Below, in pieces: positions 10,364-20,000 of a DNA stretch of 64,000 nucleotides. Under the pieces are notes generated by a model. It made no database searches. It was not told where the DNA came from and saw nothing but the letters and a program-made list of their open reading frames with translations. Within the stretch, counting starts at the first letter, position 1, and each line of letters starts with the position of its first letter. The translations under genes and the position numbers were made by a program. The stretch is from Aromatoleum toluclasticum ATCC 700605 (GTDB taxonomy: Bacteria > Pseudomonadota > Gammaproteobacteria > Burkholderiales > Rhodocyclaceae). Where the stretch lies: positions 124,001-188,000 of the forward strand of contig NZ_KB899494.1 of NCBI RefSeq assembly GCF_000378245.1. Reading direction: 5' to 3'.

Positions 10364-11311
10364 ATGAATACCGAGAACCGCAAGCAGCGTGGCGCCGACA
10401 AGACCGCGCGCATCCCGATCAAGATCGTGCCCGCCGAGCGCTTGAAGAAGCCCGAGTGGATCCGCATCAAGCTGGGCGCCGGCCAGGAAGCCGAGCGCTT
10501 CAACGAGATCAAGGCGACGCTGCGCGACCACAAGCTGCACACGGTGTGCGAGGAAGCCTCCTGTCCGAACATCCACGAATGCTTCGGCAAGGGCACGGCG
10601 ACCTTCATGATCATGGGCGACATCTGCACGCGCCGCTGCCCGTTCTGCGACGTCGGCCACGGTCGTCCCGAGCCGCTCAACGGCGACGAGCCGAAGGATC
10701 TCGCAGCGACGATCGCCGCGATGCGCCTCAACTACGTCGTGATCACCAGCGTCGACCGCGACGACCTGCGCGACGGCGGCGCCCAGCACTTCGTCGAATG
10801 CATCCGCGAGACGCGCGCCGCGTCGCCGAAGACCGCGATCGAGGTGCTGGTGCCGGACTTCCGCGGCCGCATGGAGATCGCGCTGGAGATCTTCGACCAG
10901 GCGCCGCCCGACGTGCTGAACCACAACCTCGAGACCGTGCCGCGCCTGTACAAGCAGGCCCGTCCGGGCGCGGATTACGCGTATTCGCTGAAGCTGCTGA
11001 AGGAGTTCAAGGCGCGCCACCCGGAGGTGCCGACGAAGTCCGGCCTGATGGTGGGCCTGGGCGAGACCGACGAGGAGATCCTCGAGGTGATGCGCGACCT
11101 GCGCGCGCACGACGTCGAGATGCTGACGATCGGGCAGTACCTGCAGCCCTCGACCGGCCACCTGCCGGTGCTGCGCTACGTGCACCCGGACACCTTCAAG
11201 ATGTTCGAGACCGAAGCGCTGAAGATGGGCTTCAAGAACGCCGCCTGCGGCCCGATGGTGCGTTCGAGCTACTGGGCGGACCAGCAGGCCCACGGCGCGG
11301 GCGTCGTCTGA
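10364..11311 (+). CDS. lipA: Lipoyl synthase
   Basis: From the ATG at 10364 the product is 315 residues. The frame is open far upstream within lipB, but [20 protein letters not shown] is the normal start. It has both LipA iron-sulfur clusters: the auxiliary cluster motif [12 protein letters not shown] (about residues 63-74) and the radical-SAM motif CTRRCPFC (about 89-96), plus the C-terminal RSSYWAD with its serine ligand. It inserts two sulfurs into protein-bound octanoyl groups. Last gene of the rightward cluster, followed by a palindromic repeat. Confidence 0.97.
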   Translation: MNTENRKQRGADKTARIPIKIVPAERLKKPEWIRIKLGAGQEAERFNEIKATLRDHKLHTVCEEASCPNIHECFGKGTATFMIMGDICTRRCPFCDVGHGRPEPLNGDEPKDLAATIAAMRLNYVVITSVDRDDLRDGGAQHFVECIRETRAASPKTAIEVLVPDFRGRMEIALEIFDQAPPDVLNHNLETVPRLYKQARPGADYAYSLKLLKEFKARHPEVPTKSGLMVGLGETDEEILEVMRDLRAHDVEMLTIGQYLQPSTGHLPVLRYVHPDTFKMFETEALKMGFKNAACGPMVRSSYWADQQAHGAGVV

Positions 11312-11342
11312 GCCCGGAACGCCGCCGGAACACAGGACATAG

Positions 11343-11406
11343 GGCGGGATGAAATCCCGCCGTCACGGTTGAGGACGGTGCCGATGCGGCGGGATTTCAT
11401 CCCGCC
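11343..11406. repeat. REP-like pair of mutually inverted palindromes after lipA
   Basis: Two 19-base hairpins, GGCGGGATGAAATCCCGCC at 11343-11361 and GGCGGGATTTCATCCCGCC at 11388-11406, are each self-complementary (8-bp stem, 3-base loop) and exact reverse complements of one another, 26 bases apart. This is the layout of a REP/BIME element. It lies between the convergent lipA and dksA genes and could end transcription from both sides or stabilise mRNA ends. No T-run follows, so it is not a standard intrinsic terminator. Confidence 0.8.
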
Positions 11407-11481
11407 CTGCGCGGCTTTATTGCCGGCTGTCGGTGCGACGGGGCGCGAGCGGGAGGAAGGCCGCCAGCCACGCCCTTCCCT

Positions 11482-11913
11482 TCAGCGGAAGAGGCGCTCC
11501 TCGCGCTCGTGGCGCTCCTGCTCCTCGATGCTCAGCGTCGCGGTCGGGCGCGCGAGCAGGCGGCCGACGCCGATCGGTTCGCCGCTGACCTCGCAGTAGC
11601 CGTAGCTGCCGTCCTCGACGCGGCGCAACGCGGCCTCCACCTTGTGCAGCAGCTTCAGTTCGCGGTCGCGGATGCGCTGTTCCAGCACCTGTTCCTCTTC
11701 CTGCGTCGCGCGGTCGGCCTCGTCCGGGGTGGCCACGGTCTCGCGCAGGTGCGAGCGGGTTTCCTCGCTGTTTTCGCGCAGCTCGGCCTGCAGGTGGAGC
11801 AGGCGCTGGCGGAAGAATTCGAGCTGCGCGGCGTTCATGTAGTCGTCCGCCGGCATAGCCAGCAGTTCGGCTTCCGAGAGTGTGCCGTTGCGTGTGGCAG
11901 TCGCCGTCATCAT
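11482..11913 (-). CDS. dksA: RNA polymerase-binding transcription factor DksA
   Basis: From the ATG at 11913, preceded by GGAG, the product is 143 residues; a longer open frame reaching 12024 lacks such a site. It has the N-terminal coiled-coil region (about residues 30-100, with the acidic tip stretch TPDEADRATQEEE) and the C-terminal finger region GYCEVSGEPIGVGRLLARPT. Only one cysteine of the classical four-Cys zinc finger remains, a variant known in alpha- and betaproteobacteria. DksA enters the RNA polymerase secondary channel and works with ppGpp in stringent control. It is convergent with lipA. Confidence 0.88.
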   Translation of the reverse strand: MMTATATRNGTLSEAELLAMPADDYMNAAQLEFFRQRLLHLQAELRENSEETRSHLRETVATPDEADRATQEEEQVLEQRIRDRELKLLHKVEAALRRVEDGSYGYCEVSGEPIGVGRLLARPTATLSIEEQERHEREERLFR

Positions 11914-12060
11914 GAGTTCTCCGTGTTGCCACCCCTTGCACCACAGTGCCTCGGGGTCATGTCCATTAATGAAAAAAGGGTAACTCCGGCACGCGCACGA
12001 TACCCGTCGCGGGGGTATGCTCACGGGCGCCTCGAGTGAAACCCGTCCCTGGAGACCATC

Positions 12061-12744
12061 ATGCGTTGCATTCTGCGAGCTTTCGCCCTGCTTGTCATCT
12101 GTGTGCCGGCTTGGGCGGCCGGACTGGGGAACATCACCGACTCCGAGGCCTCAGGCGGCCTGCGCGAGGCGCTGACGCAGGGTGCCGGGCGCGCGGTGGA
12201 GATGCTGGGCCGCAAGGACGGCTTCCTCGCCAACAAGAAGGTGAAGATCCCGCTGCCCGACGGGCTCGCGCAGGTCGAGCCGGTGATGCGCATGGCCGGG
12301 CGCGGCAAGGACTTCGACAAGCTCGTGACGACGATGAACCGCGCGGCCGAGGCGGCGGTCCCCGAGGCGAAGACGCTGCTGGTCGACGCGGTCAAGCAGA
12401 TGTCGGTCGAGGATGCACGCGGAATCCTGACCGGTGGCGATGACTCGGCAACGCGCTATTTCAAGTCGAAGACGCAGTCGCGCCTCGCGGAGAAGTTCCT
12501 GCCCATCGTCAAGGAGAGCACCGACCGCCTCGCGCTGGCCGGGCAGTACAACAAGCTCGCGGGCCAGGCGGCGGGCTTCGGCCTGGTGAAGAACGAGGAC
12601 GCGCAGATCGAGAACTACGTGACGCGCAAGGCGCTCGACGGGCTGTACCTGATGATCGCCGAGGAGGAGAAGGCGATCCGCAGGAACCCGGTGCAGGCGG
12701 CGGGTTCGCTGGCGCAGAAGGTGTTCGGGCTGCTGGGGCAGTAG
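12061..12744 (+). CDS. DUF4197 family secreted protein
   Basis: A 227-residue protein with a clear Sec signal peptide (about 1-20, cleaved after AWA). The mature part matches the DUF4197 family by its all-helical pattern and phrases such as GLREALTQGAGRAVEMLGRKDGF, and a C-terminal stretch (about 180-210) EDAQIENYVTRKALDGLY. Predicted periplasmic. The family's function is unknown to me. It stands alone, with a REP-like element after it and the divergent dksA before it. Confidence 0.8.
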   Translation: MRCILRAFALLVICVPAWAAGLGNITDSEASGGLREALTQGAGRAVEMLGRKDGFLANKKVKIPLPDGLAQVEPVMRMAGRGKDFDKLVTTMNRAAEAAVPEAKTLLVDAVKQMSVEDARGILTGGDDSATRYFKSKTQSRLAEKFLPIVKESTDRLALAGQYNKLAGQAAGFGLVKNEDAQIENYVTRKALDGLYLMIAEEEKAIRRNPVQAAGSLAQKVFGLLGQ

Positions 12745-12755
12745 GGAGACCCTTG

Positions 12756-12829
12756 GTGGGAGCGGCTTCAGCCGCGAATCGGCGCATGAGCAGCCCTGCG
12801 GGCTGATTCGCGGCTGAAGCCGCTCCCAC
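12756..12829. repeat. REP-like 25-base inverted repeat between DUF4197 gene and rep
   Basis: Left arm 12756-12780 and right arm 12805-12829 are perfect 25-base reverse complements; the right arm ends GGCTGAAGCCGCTCCCAC. The spacer holds a second small hairpin (CAGCCC...GGGCTG, 12791-12804). The sequence strongly resembles the widespread REP family (GTGGGAGCGGCTT...) of pseudomonads and relatives. It probably acts as an mRNA-end or terminator structure. A 16-base half-copy occurs at 58126-58141. Confidence 0.85.
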
Positions 12830-12963
12830 AAGAGCCCCCTTGCGACCGGGGCGGCGTGTTGTAACCGGGCCGAAGCTCGGGAAGCCTTGCGGTAAAATCC
12901 GGGTTCGCGCCGCCTGCGGGCGGCGCTGCCATTTCCGTTCCGCCCGTTTCTCCGGCAAGGCCC

Positions 12964-14946
12964 ATGTCCGCTCTCCTCAACGCCCCGCAACGCGAAGCGA
13001 TCCGCTATCTCGACGGTCCCAGCCTGGTGCTGGCGGGCGCGGGCAGCGGCAAGACGCGGGTGATCACGCACAAGATCGCGCACCTGATCAACGAGTGCGG
13101 GCTAAACCCGGCCAACATCGCCGCGATCACCTTCACGAACAAGGCGGCGAAGGAGATGCAGGAGCGCGTCGCGGGCCTGATGGGCGGGCGCGTGCCGGGC
13201 GGGCTCACGGTGTGCACCTTCCACGCGCTGGGGGTCAGGATGATCCGCCAGGAGGCGGTGCACTGCGGGCTGAAGCCGCAGTTCTCGATCCTCGATGCGT
13301 CCGACACGGTGCAGATCGTGTCGGACATCTCGCGCGACTCGGACAAGGCGCGCTCCAAGGCGATGCAGTGGCAGCTCTCGGGCTGGAAGAACGCGATGAT
13401 CACGCCCGAGCAGGCGGCGCAGCTCGCCGACGACGAGATCTCGTCGGCCGCGGCGATGCTGTACGCGGAGTACGAGCGCACGCTACGCGCCTATCAGGCG
13501 GTGGATTTCGACGACCTGATCTCGCTGCCGGTGCGGCTCCTCGAAGAGAATCCGGACGTGCGCGAGCGCTGGCAGAACAAGCTGCGCTACCTGCTCGTCG
13601 ATGAGTACCAGGACACGAACAAGGCGCAGTACCGCCTGCTGCGCCAGCTCTCGGGCGTGCGCGGGGCCTTTACCGCGGTGGGCGACGACGATCAGGCGAT
13701 CTACGCGTGGCGTGGCGCGGACGTCGAGAACCTGAAGCTCTTGCAACAGGATTACCCGAAGCTGAAGGTCATCAAGCTGGAGCAGAATTACCGCTCGTCG
13801 CGGCGCATCCTCACCGCGGCGAACACGGTGATCGCGAACAACGAGAAGCTCTTCGAGAAGCAGCTGTGGTCCGAACACGGCGACGGCGAGCAGGTCGCGG
13901 TGACGGCCTGCCGCGATGCGGACCACGAGGCGGAATGGGTCGCGTCGAAGATCAGCGCGCACAAGTTCGAGCACCGCACGAAGTTCTCGGACTACGCGGT
14001 GCTGTACCGCGGCAACCATCAGGCGCGCGTGATCGAGCAGCAGCTGCGCAACCAGAAGATCCCCTACGTGATGTCGGGCGGGCAGTCCTTCTTCGACAAG
14101 GCGGAGATCCGCGACCTTATTTCGTGGCTGCGCCTGCTGATGAACGAGGACGACGATCTCGCCTTCATCCGCGCGATCACGACGCCGCGGCGCGGCGTGG
14201 GTGCGGCGACGATAGAGGCGCTGGGCCAGTATGCGGGGCGGCGCCACGTGAGCTTCTTTGCCGCGGTGTTCGAGGAGGGCGCGGCGCATGCGCTGAATGC
14301 GCGCCAGATGGAGCAGCTGCAGGAGTTCGGCAACTTCATCAACCGCATGCAGTACCGCGCCCACCGCGAGCCGGCGGCGCGCGTGCTGGAAGACCTGCTC
14401 GGGGCGATCCGCTACGAGGCCTGGCTGTTCGAGCACCTCGACACGCGCGAGGCGGAGTCGAAGTGGAGCAACGTGCGCGATTTCGTGAACTGGCTGAGCC
14501 GCAAGGGCGAGGCGGACGGCAAGAACCTGATCGAGCTGACGCAGACGATCGCGCTGATCTCGATGCTGGACAAGGACGACGCCGAGTTCGACGGCGTGCA
14601 GCTCGCGACGCTGCACGCGTCGAAAGGTCTGGAGTTCAAGCACGTGTTCCTCGTCGGCGTCGAGGAAGGCCTGCTGCCGCACCAGTCCTCGATCGACGAG
14701 GACAAGGTGGAGGAGGAGCGGCGCCTGATGTACGTCGGCATCACGCGCGCGCAGCGCACGCTCAACATCACGTGGTGCGAGCGGCGCAAGGCGGGCAAGG
14801 AGACGCGCACCTGCGAGCCGTCGCGCTTCATCGCCGAGATGGGCGGCGACATCAGGATGAGCGACCGCAAGACCAACGCGCCGGTGTCGAAGGAAGAGGG
14901 GCGCGCGCGCATCGCGAACCTGATGGCGATGCTGGAAGGGCGCTGA
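12964..14946 (+). CDS. rep: ATP-dependent DNA helicase Rep (UvrD family SF1A)
   Basis: A 660-residue SF1A helicase, close to E. coli Rep (673). Motif I is LAGAGSGKT (about residues 22-30), motif II LLVDEYQDTN (about 212-221), motif III GDDDQAIYAWRGA (about 240-252), motif IV LEQNYRSS, motif V TLHASKGLEFKHV and motif VI RRLMYVGITRAQRTL. Rep removes proteins ahead of replication forks and helps restart stalled forks. Rep and UvrD are similar; the short overall length and the LLPHQSSID segment favour Rep. Single gene between a REP-like repeat and the ttr locus. Confidence 0.92.
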   Translation: MSALLNAPQREAIRYLDGPSLVLAGAGSGKTRVITHKIAHLINECGLNPANIAAITFTNKAAKEMQERVAGLMGGRVPGGLTVCTFHALGVRMIRQEAVHCGLKPQFSILDASDTVQIVSDISRDSDKARSKAMQWQLSGWKNAMITPEQAAQLADDEISSAAAMLYAEYERTLRAYQAVDFDDLISLPVRLLEENPDVRERWQNKLRYLLVDEYQDTNKAQYRLLRQLSGVRGAFTAVGDDDQAIYAWRGADVENLKLLQQDYPKLKVIKLEQNYRSSRRILTAANTVIANNEKLFEKQLWSEHGDGEQVAVTACRDADHEAEWVASKISAHKFEHRTKFSDYAVLYRGNHQARVIEQQLRNQKIPYVMSGGQSFFDKAEIRDLISWLRLLMNEDDDLAFIRAITTPRRGVGAATIEALGQYAGRRHVSFFAAVFEEGAAHALNARQMEQLQEFGNFINRMQYRAHREPAARVLEDLLGAIRYEAWLFEHLDTREAESKWSNVRDFVNWLSRKGEADGKNLIELTQTIALISMLDKDDAEFDGVQLATLHASKGLEFKHVFLVGVEEGLLPHQSSIDEDKVEEERRLMYVGITRAQRTLNITWCERRKAGKETRTCEPSRFIAEMGGDIRMSDRKTNAPVSKEEGRARIANLMAMLEGR

Positions 14947-15103
14947 GGGCTGGTCTGCGCCCCGTCGAGTGAGGTGCTGCGATGTCGGCTCGGGCATCGC
15001 ATTCCTCCCCCTTGAAGGGGAGCGAGCTGCCGCATGGTACCCAAGCGGGCATCAGGTAATCGTCTGCCGCGTTGATTGCCCTTGCGGGTTACGGGCCGGG
15101 GAA

Positions 15104-15126
15104 TTTACCTCAACGCAATAGGTAAA
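15104..15126. promoter_or_regulatory. Candidate TtrR operator upstream of ttrB
   Basis: TTTACCT at 15104-15110 and AGGTAAA at 15120-15126 form a perfect 7-bp inverted repeat with a 9-base spacer, the only notable dyad in the 271-base gap between rep and ttrB. It lies about 92 bases before the ttrB start, a suitable activator position. The locus encodes a FixJ/NarL-type regulator, which normally binds such dyads as a dimer. The link to TtrR is inferred. Confidence 0.5.
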
Positions 15127-15217
15127 AGCGTCTAGCGCACTTCTTCATCCCTCCAATTTCGGCCCCTGGCGCGCGCGCCTAAAGTGACAGCGACTCCCCA
15201 AACCATGGAGCGTTGTC

Positions 15218-15958
15218 ATGAAAGACGAAGAACCGCGTGAAGTGTCGGCCTCACGCCGCGCCTTCCTGCGCGGCATCCCGGTGCTCACCGCTGCCGCGGC
15301 GGCATTGCCTGCACCGGCGCTGGCGGCGGACAGCAAGCACCACTGGGCGATGCTCGTCGATGTCAGGAAGTGCATCGGCTGCCAGGCCTGCACGGTCGCG
15401 TGCATCCAGGAAAACGCAGTGCCGGAAGGCAGCTTCCGCACCATCGTGTCGACCTACAGCGTGAAGCTTGCCGACGCCGAGCAACCTGCCGGCACCTACA
15501 TGTTGCCGCGCCTGTGCAACCACTGCGAGGCGCCGCCGTGCATCCCGGTGTGCCCGGTCGGTGCGACCTTCAAGCGCGACGACGGCATCGTCGTCGTCGA
15601 TGGCGATCGCTGCGTCGGCTGTGCGTACTGCGTGCAGGCCTGCCCCTACGACGCGCGCTTCATCAACCACGCGACCAACAAGGCCGACAAATGCACCTTC
15701 TGCGCGCATCGCGTGGATGCGGGCCTGCTGCCGGCCTGCGTCGAGACCTGCGTGGGCGGGGCGCGCATCTTCGGCGACCTGAACGACCCGCAGGGCGAAC
15801 TGCGCCGCCGCCTCGATGCCGCCAAGGCCGAGGTGAAGGTGCTCAAGCCCGAACAGGGCACCGAGCCGCGCGTGTTCTACATCGGCCTCGACGAGCGCTT
15901 CCAGGGCAAGGTCGAAGGCCAGGGCACGCTGTGGCAACCGCGCAAGGCGCACGGCTGA
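15218..15958 (+). CDS. ttrB: Tetrathionate reductase-like iron-sulfur subunit B
   Basis: A 246-residue periplasmic ferredoxin-like subunit. The N-terminus carries a twin-arginine signal (SRRAFLRGIPVLTAAAA, about 11-27). Four cysteine clusters follow, enough for four [4Fe-4S] centres: CIGCQACTVAC (about 52-62), CNHCEAPPCIPVC (about 98-110), CVGCAYCVQAC (about 131-141) and CTFCAHR with CVETC (about 159-180). It would pass electrons from the membrane subunit TtrC to the molybdenum subunit TtrA. First gene of ttrBCA. Related DMSO-reductase-type Fe-S subunits look similar; the neighbours and adjacent TtrRS homologues decide the call. Confidence 0.87.
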   Translation: MKDEEPREVSASRRAFLRGIPVLTAAAAALPAPALAADSKHHWAMLVDVRKCIGCQACTVACIQENAVPEGSFRTIVSTYSVKLADAEQPAGTYMLPRLCNHCEAPPCIPVCPVGATFKRDDGIVVVDGDRCVGCAYCVQACPYDARFINHATNKADKCTFCAHRVDAGLLPACVETCVGGARIFGDLNDPQGELRRRLDAAKAEVKVLKPEQGTEPRVFYIGLDERFQGKVEGQGTLWQPRKAHG

Positions 15959-15977
15959 CGCGAACAGGAGATCGATC

Positions 15978-17075
15978 ATGACCCCGGATATCGTCGAAAC
16001 CGTCAATGTCGCGCGCGAAATCGCGTGGCTGCCGTGGGCGGTGCAGTACTTCTTCCTCATCGGCCTGTCGTATGGCGCGTGGCTCGTGTCGCTGCCGGGA
16101 CTGGTGTTCCGCCGCCGCGGCTGGGAAGGCATTTCGCGCCTGGCGCTGCTCGCGGCGCTGGTGTGCGGGCTGACCGCGCCGGTCGCGCTGCTCGCCGACC
16201 TGCATCAGCCGGGACGCTTCTGGCACTTCTACGCCTACTTCACACCGACATCGTGGATGTCGTGGGGGGCGTTCTTCATTCCGGTGTACCTGACCGGGCT
16301 GATCCTCTACGCATGGCTCGCCTTCCGTCCCGCGCTGGCGCGCCACGCTGAAGAGGGCGGCAAGCTCGCCGGCCTCGCGCGGGCGCTCGCCTACGGCGGG
16401 CACGAGAGCCGCAAGGCGCTGATTGCCGCGGCGCTGCTCACCTTCGTCGGCGCGGCGCTGGTCGCGCTGTACACCGGCGTCGAAGTGATGCTGGTGCGTG
16501 CCCGCCCGCTGTGGCACACACCGCTGCTGCCGGTGCAGTTCTTCGTCACTGCGCTGGCGGGCGGGCTGGGCCTCGCGCTGGTGTTCAACCGCGCGCTGCC
16601 CGGCGGCGGCGACCCGGCGGCGACGCGGCGCATGGCGGTCGCGCTGGCGCTTACGCAGCTGGTGGCGCTGCTCGTCGGGGCGGTGTGGCTCGTGCTCGGC
16701 CTGAGCGGGATGTCGCCGGTGCACGCGCAGGCGCTGGCCGAAGTCGCGCCGTCGGCGAACTGGAAAGTGAGCGCGGTGTGGGCCGTGGTCGCGACGGTCG
16801 TGACGCTCGCGCTGGCGGTGCGGCGCCCCGGCTCCGGCCTGCTGATCGGGCTCCTGGCGCTGCACTCCGCGTGGATGATGCGCTGGACGATCTTCATCGG
16901 CGGGCAGGAGGTGCCCAAGACCGGCGCGGGCTACTACAGCTACCAGCTGCCGCTCGGTCCCGAGGGCCTGATGGGCATCGTCGGCACCGCCGGGCTGTGG
17001 ATCTTCCTCTTCGTCGTGCTGACGACGCTGCTGCCGCTGGACCGCATCGGCCAAGCCGAACGTGTCGGCGCGTGA
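15978..17075 (+). CDS. ttrC: Tetrathionate reductase-like membrane subunit C (NrfD family)
   Basis: A 365-residue polytopic protein with eight to nine hydrophobic segments and the NrfD/PsrC character (WLPWAVQYFFLIGLSYGAW at residues 15-33; HQPGRFWHFY near 76-85). It should oxidise quinol and hand electrons to TtrB. It starts 19 bases after ttrB, preceded by AGGAG. A conserved segment near the C-terminus (RWTIFIGGQEVPKTGAGYY, about 302-320) is typical of TtrC/PsrC proteins. Confidence 0.87.
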   Translation: MTPDIVETVNVAREIAWLPWAVQYFFLIGLSYGAWLVSLPGLVFRRRGWEGISRLALLAALVCGLTAPVALLADLHQPGRFWHFYAYFTPTSWMSWGAFFIPVYLTGLILYAWLAFRPALARHAEEGGKLAGLARALAYGGHESRKALIAAALLTFVGAALVALYTGVEVMLVRARPLWHTPLLPVQFFVTALAGGLGLALVFNRALPGGGDPAATRRMAVALALTQLVALLVGAVWLVLGLSGMSPVHAQALAEVAPSANWKVSAVWAVVATVVTLALAVRRPGSGLLIGLLALHSAWMMRWTIFIGGQEVPKTGAGYYSYQLPLGPEGLMGIVGTAGLWIFLFVVLTTLLPLDRIGQAERVGA

Positions 17076-17097
17076 ATCGAATCAAGGGAAACCGATC

Positions 17098-20000
17098 ATG
17101 AAAATCGAACGTCGCGAACTGATCGCCGCCGGGGGCCTCGCCGCCTTCGCTGCGGGCTTCTCCCAGACCCTGGGCCGCATGGTGTCGGGCCTCGTCGGGG
17201 ACGAACCGAAGGGGCACAACATCCACGGCCGCTCGGCCGAGCCGGAATTCAGCGTGGATCCCGCGACCGGCGAGCCGCGCATCAACCCGAACCAGCAGGT
17301 GAGCTATACCGCCTGTCTCGGGTGCACGACGCAGTGCGGTGTGCGCGTGCGGGTGGACAAGGCGAGCGGCAATGTCCTGCGTGTCGCGGGCAACCCGTAC
17401 AGCCCGCTGTCGACGGAGCCGCATCTGCCGATGAAGGCCTCGGTGAAGGAGAGCTTCGTCGCGCTGTCGCGCTTCCAGGACAAGGGGCTGGCGGGGCGCT
17501 CGACGGCCTGCGGGCGGGGCAACGCGGCGATGGACCAGATGAACTCGCCCTTCCGCGTGTTGACGCCGCTGAAGCGGGTCGGTCCGCGCAACGGCGGCGA
17601 GTGGCAGCCGATCTCGTTCGAGCAGCTGGTGAAGGAGCTGGTCGAGGGCGGCAACCTGTTCGGCGAAGGGCACATCGATGGCTTCGCGGCGCTGCGTGAT
17701 CTCGCGACGCCGATCGACCGGGCCGCGCCCGAGCTGGGGCCGAAGGTGAATCAGGTCGCGCTGATCTCCAGTGTCAATGACGGACGCGAGCCCTTTGCGC
17801 GGCGCTTCTGGAACCAGGCCTACGGCACGCTGAACTTCGTCGGCCACGGCTCCTACTGCGGCGGCGCCTACCGCTCCGGTTCGGGCGCGCTGTTCGGCGA
17901 CATGAAGAAGATGCCGCATGCGAAGCCCGATCTGGCGAACGCCGAGTTCGTGATCTTCATCGGTACCGCGCCGGGCAACGCCGGCAACCCCTTCAAGCGC
18001 ACCGGCACGCTGCTCGCCAAGGGGCGCAGCGAAGGGCGGCTGGAGTACGTCGTCGTCGATCCGGTGCTGACCAACGCCGACAACCGCGCCGCGGGCGAGC
18101 GCGGGCGCTGGGTGCCGATCCGCCCCGCCACCGACGGCGCGCTGGTGATGGGCATGATGCGCTGGATGTTCGACAACGGGCGCGTGAATACCGCCTATCT
18201 CGCGTATCCGAACCTCGCGGCGGCGGAGGCCGCGGGCGAGCCGTCCTTCACCAACGCGAGCTGGCTCGTGGTTGCCGAGAAAGGCCATCCGCGCGAAGGA
18301 CGCTTCCTGCGCGGCTCCGACATCGGCATGACGGTGGCCGAGGAGGAGAAGTACAAGGAGGCCGACCCCTATCTCGTGCTCGGCGCGGACGGCAAGCCGA
18401 TGCCGGCGGGGCTCGCGACGGGCCCTGCGCCGTTGGAGGCTGCGGGTACCGTGACGGTCGGGGATAAGGCGCTCGCCGTGAAGACCTCGTACGAACTGCT
18501 GCGCGAATCGGCGCTGAAGCTGAGCGTCGCCGAATGCGCGGCGATCTGCGGCGTGCCGGAAGCCGTCATCACCGGGCTGGCGGACGAGTTCAGCCGCCAC
18601 GGCCGCAAGGCCTGCGCGATCGCGCACGGCGGCATGATGGCGGGCAACGGTTTCTACAACGCCTATTCGGTCGTGACGCTTAATGCGCTCATCGGCAACC
18701 TCAACTGGAAGGGCGGCTTCGTCGTGAACGGCGGCGGCTTCAAGGACGCCGGCGCCGGGCCGCGCTACGACCTGGAGACCTTCCCCGGGATGGTGAAGCC
18801 CAAGGGCACGCCGCTCGGGCGCAACGTGCCGTACGAGAAGTCCGCCGAGTTCGCGCGCCGCAAGGCCGAAGGCAAGCCCTATCCGGCTCGCGACGCATGG
18901 TTCCCGAACGCGCCGGGGTTGGTCACGGAGTGGTTCCCGGCGATGCTGCGCGGCTATCCCTACGGCCTCAAGGCGCTGGTGCTGTGGAGCTCGAACCCGG
19001 TGTACGGCCTGCCCGGGGTGCGTCCGCTGATCGAGAAGGAGCTCGCGGATCCGAAGAAGATTCCGTTGATCGTGTCGGTCGACCCGCTGATCAACGAGAG
19101 CAACGCCTACGCCGACTACATCGTCCCGGATTCGCTGATGTACGAAAGCTGGGGCTGGACGGCGCCGTGGAACGGCGTGCCGACGAAGGCGACGACGGCA
19201 CGCTGGCCGGTGGTCGAGCCCAAGGCCGCCAAGACCCCCGATGGCCAGGCGATCGGCATGGAGACCTTCTTCATGGCGTTGGCGAAGGCGATGAACCTGC
19301 CCGGCTTCGGCCCGGAAGGGCTCGCCGACATGGAGGGCAGGCGGCTGCCGCTGGAACGGCCCGAGCACTGGTACCTGCGCGGCGGCGCGAACGTCGCCTT
19401 CCTCGGCAAGGCGCCGGTGGGGGATGCGAGTGACGAGGATCTCGCGCTGTCGGGCGTCGCGCGCCTGCGCCCGCAGCTCGAAGCGTCGCTGAAGGAGGAC
19501 GAGTGGCGCAAGGTCGCCTTCCTGTACACGCGCGGCGGCCGTTACCAGCCGCCGAAGGAGGCGCAGGACGAAGCGAACCCCGAGTGGCAGACCAACCGCT
19601 TCAGGAACGCGCTGTGGCTGTGGAACGACAACGTCGGCGGGGCGAAGAACAGCCTCACCGGCAAGCGCTTCGCCGGCTGCGCGACGTGGCAGCCGCCCGC
19701 CTTCGCCGACGGCACGCCGATGCGCGAGCTGCACAAGGAGGCCGACTGGCCGCTGCTCGCGGTGAGTTACAAGTCGGCGCTGCAGAACTCCTACAGCATC
19801 GCCACGCGTATCACTTCGCTGCATCCGGACAACCCGGTGATCGTGCATCCGGAGGACGCCGCGCGGCTCGGCCTCGCCACCGGTGATATCGCCCGCATGC
19901 AGACGCCCGGTGGCCAAGCGACCTGTCGCGTGATCGTGCATGAGGGCGTGATGCGCGGGGTGCTGGCGGTCGAGCACGGTTACGGTCACCGCGAACTGGG

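Noticed and set aside
11343-11406. A standard intrinsic terminator after lipA
   Set aside because: The hairpins have no T-run; the mutual inversion of two palindromes fits a REP-like pair better.
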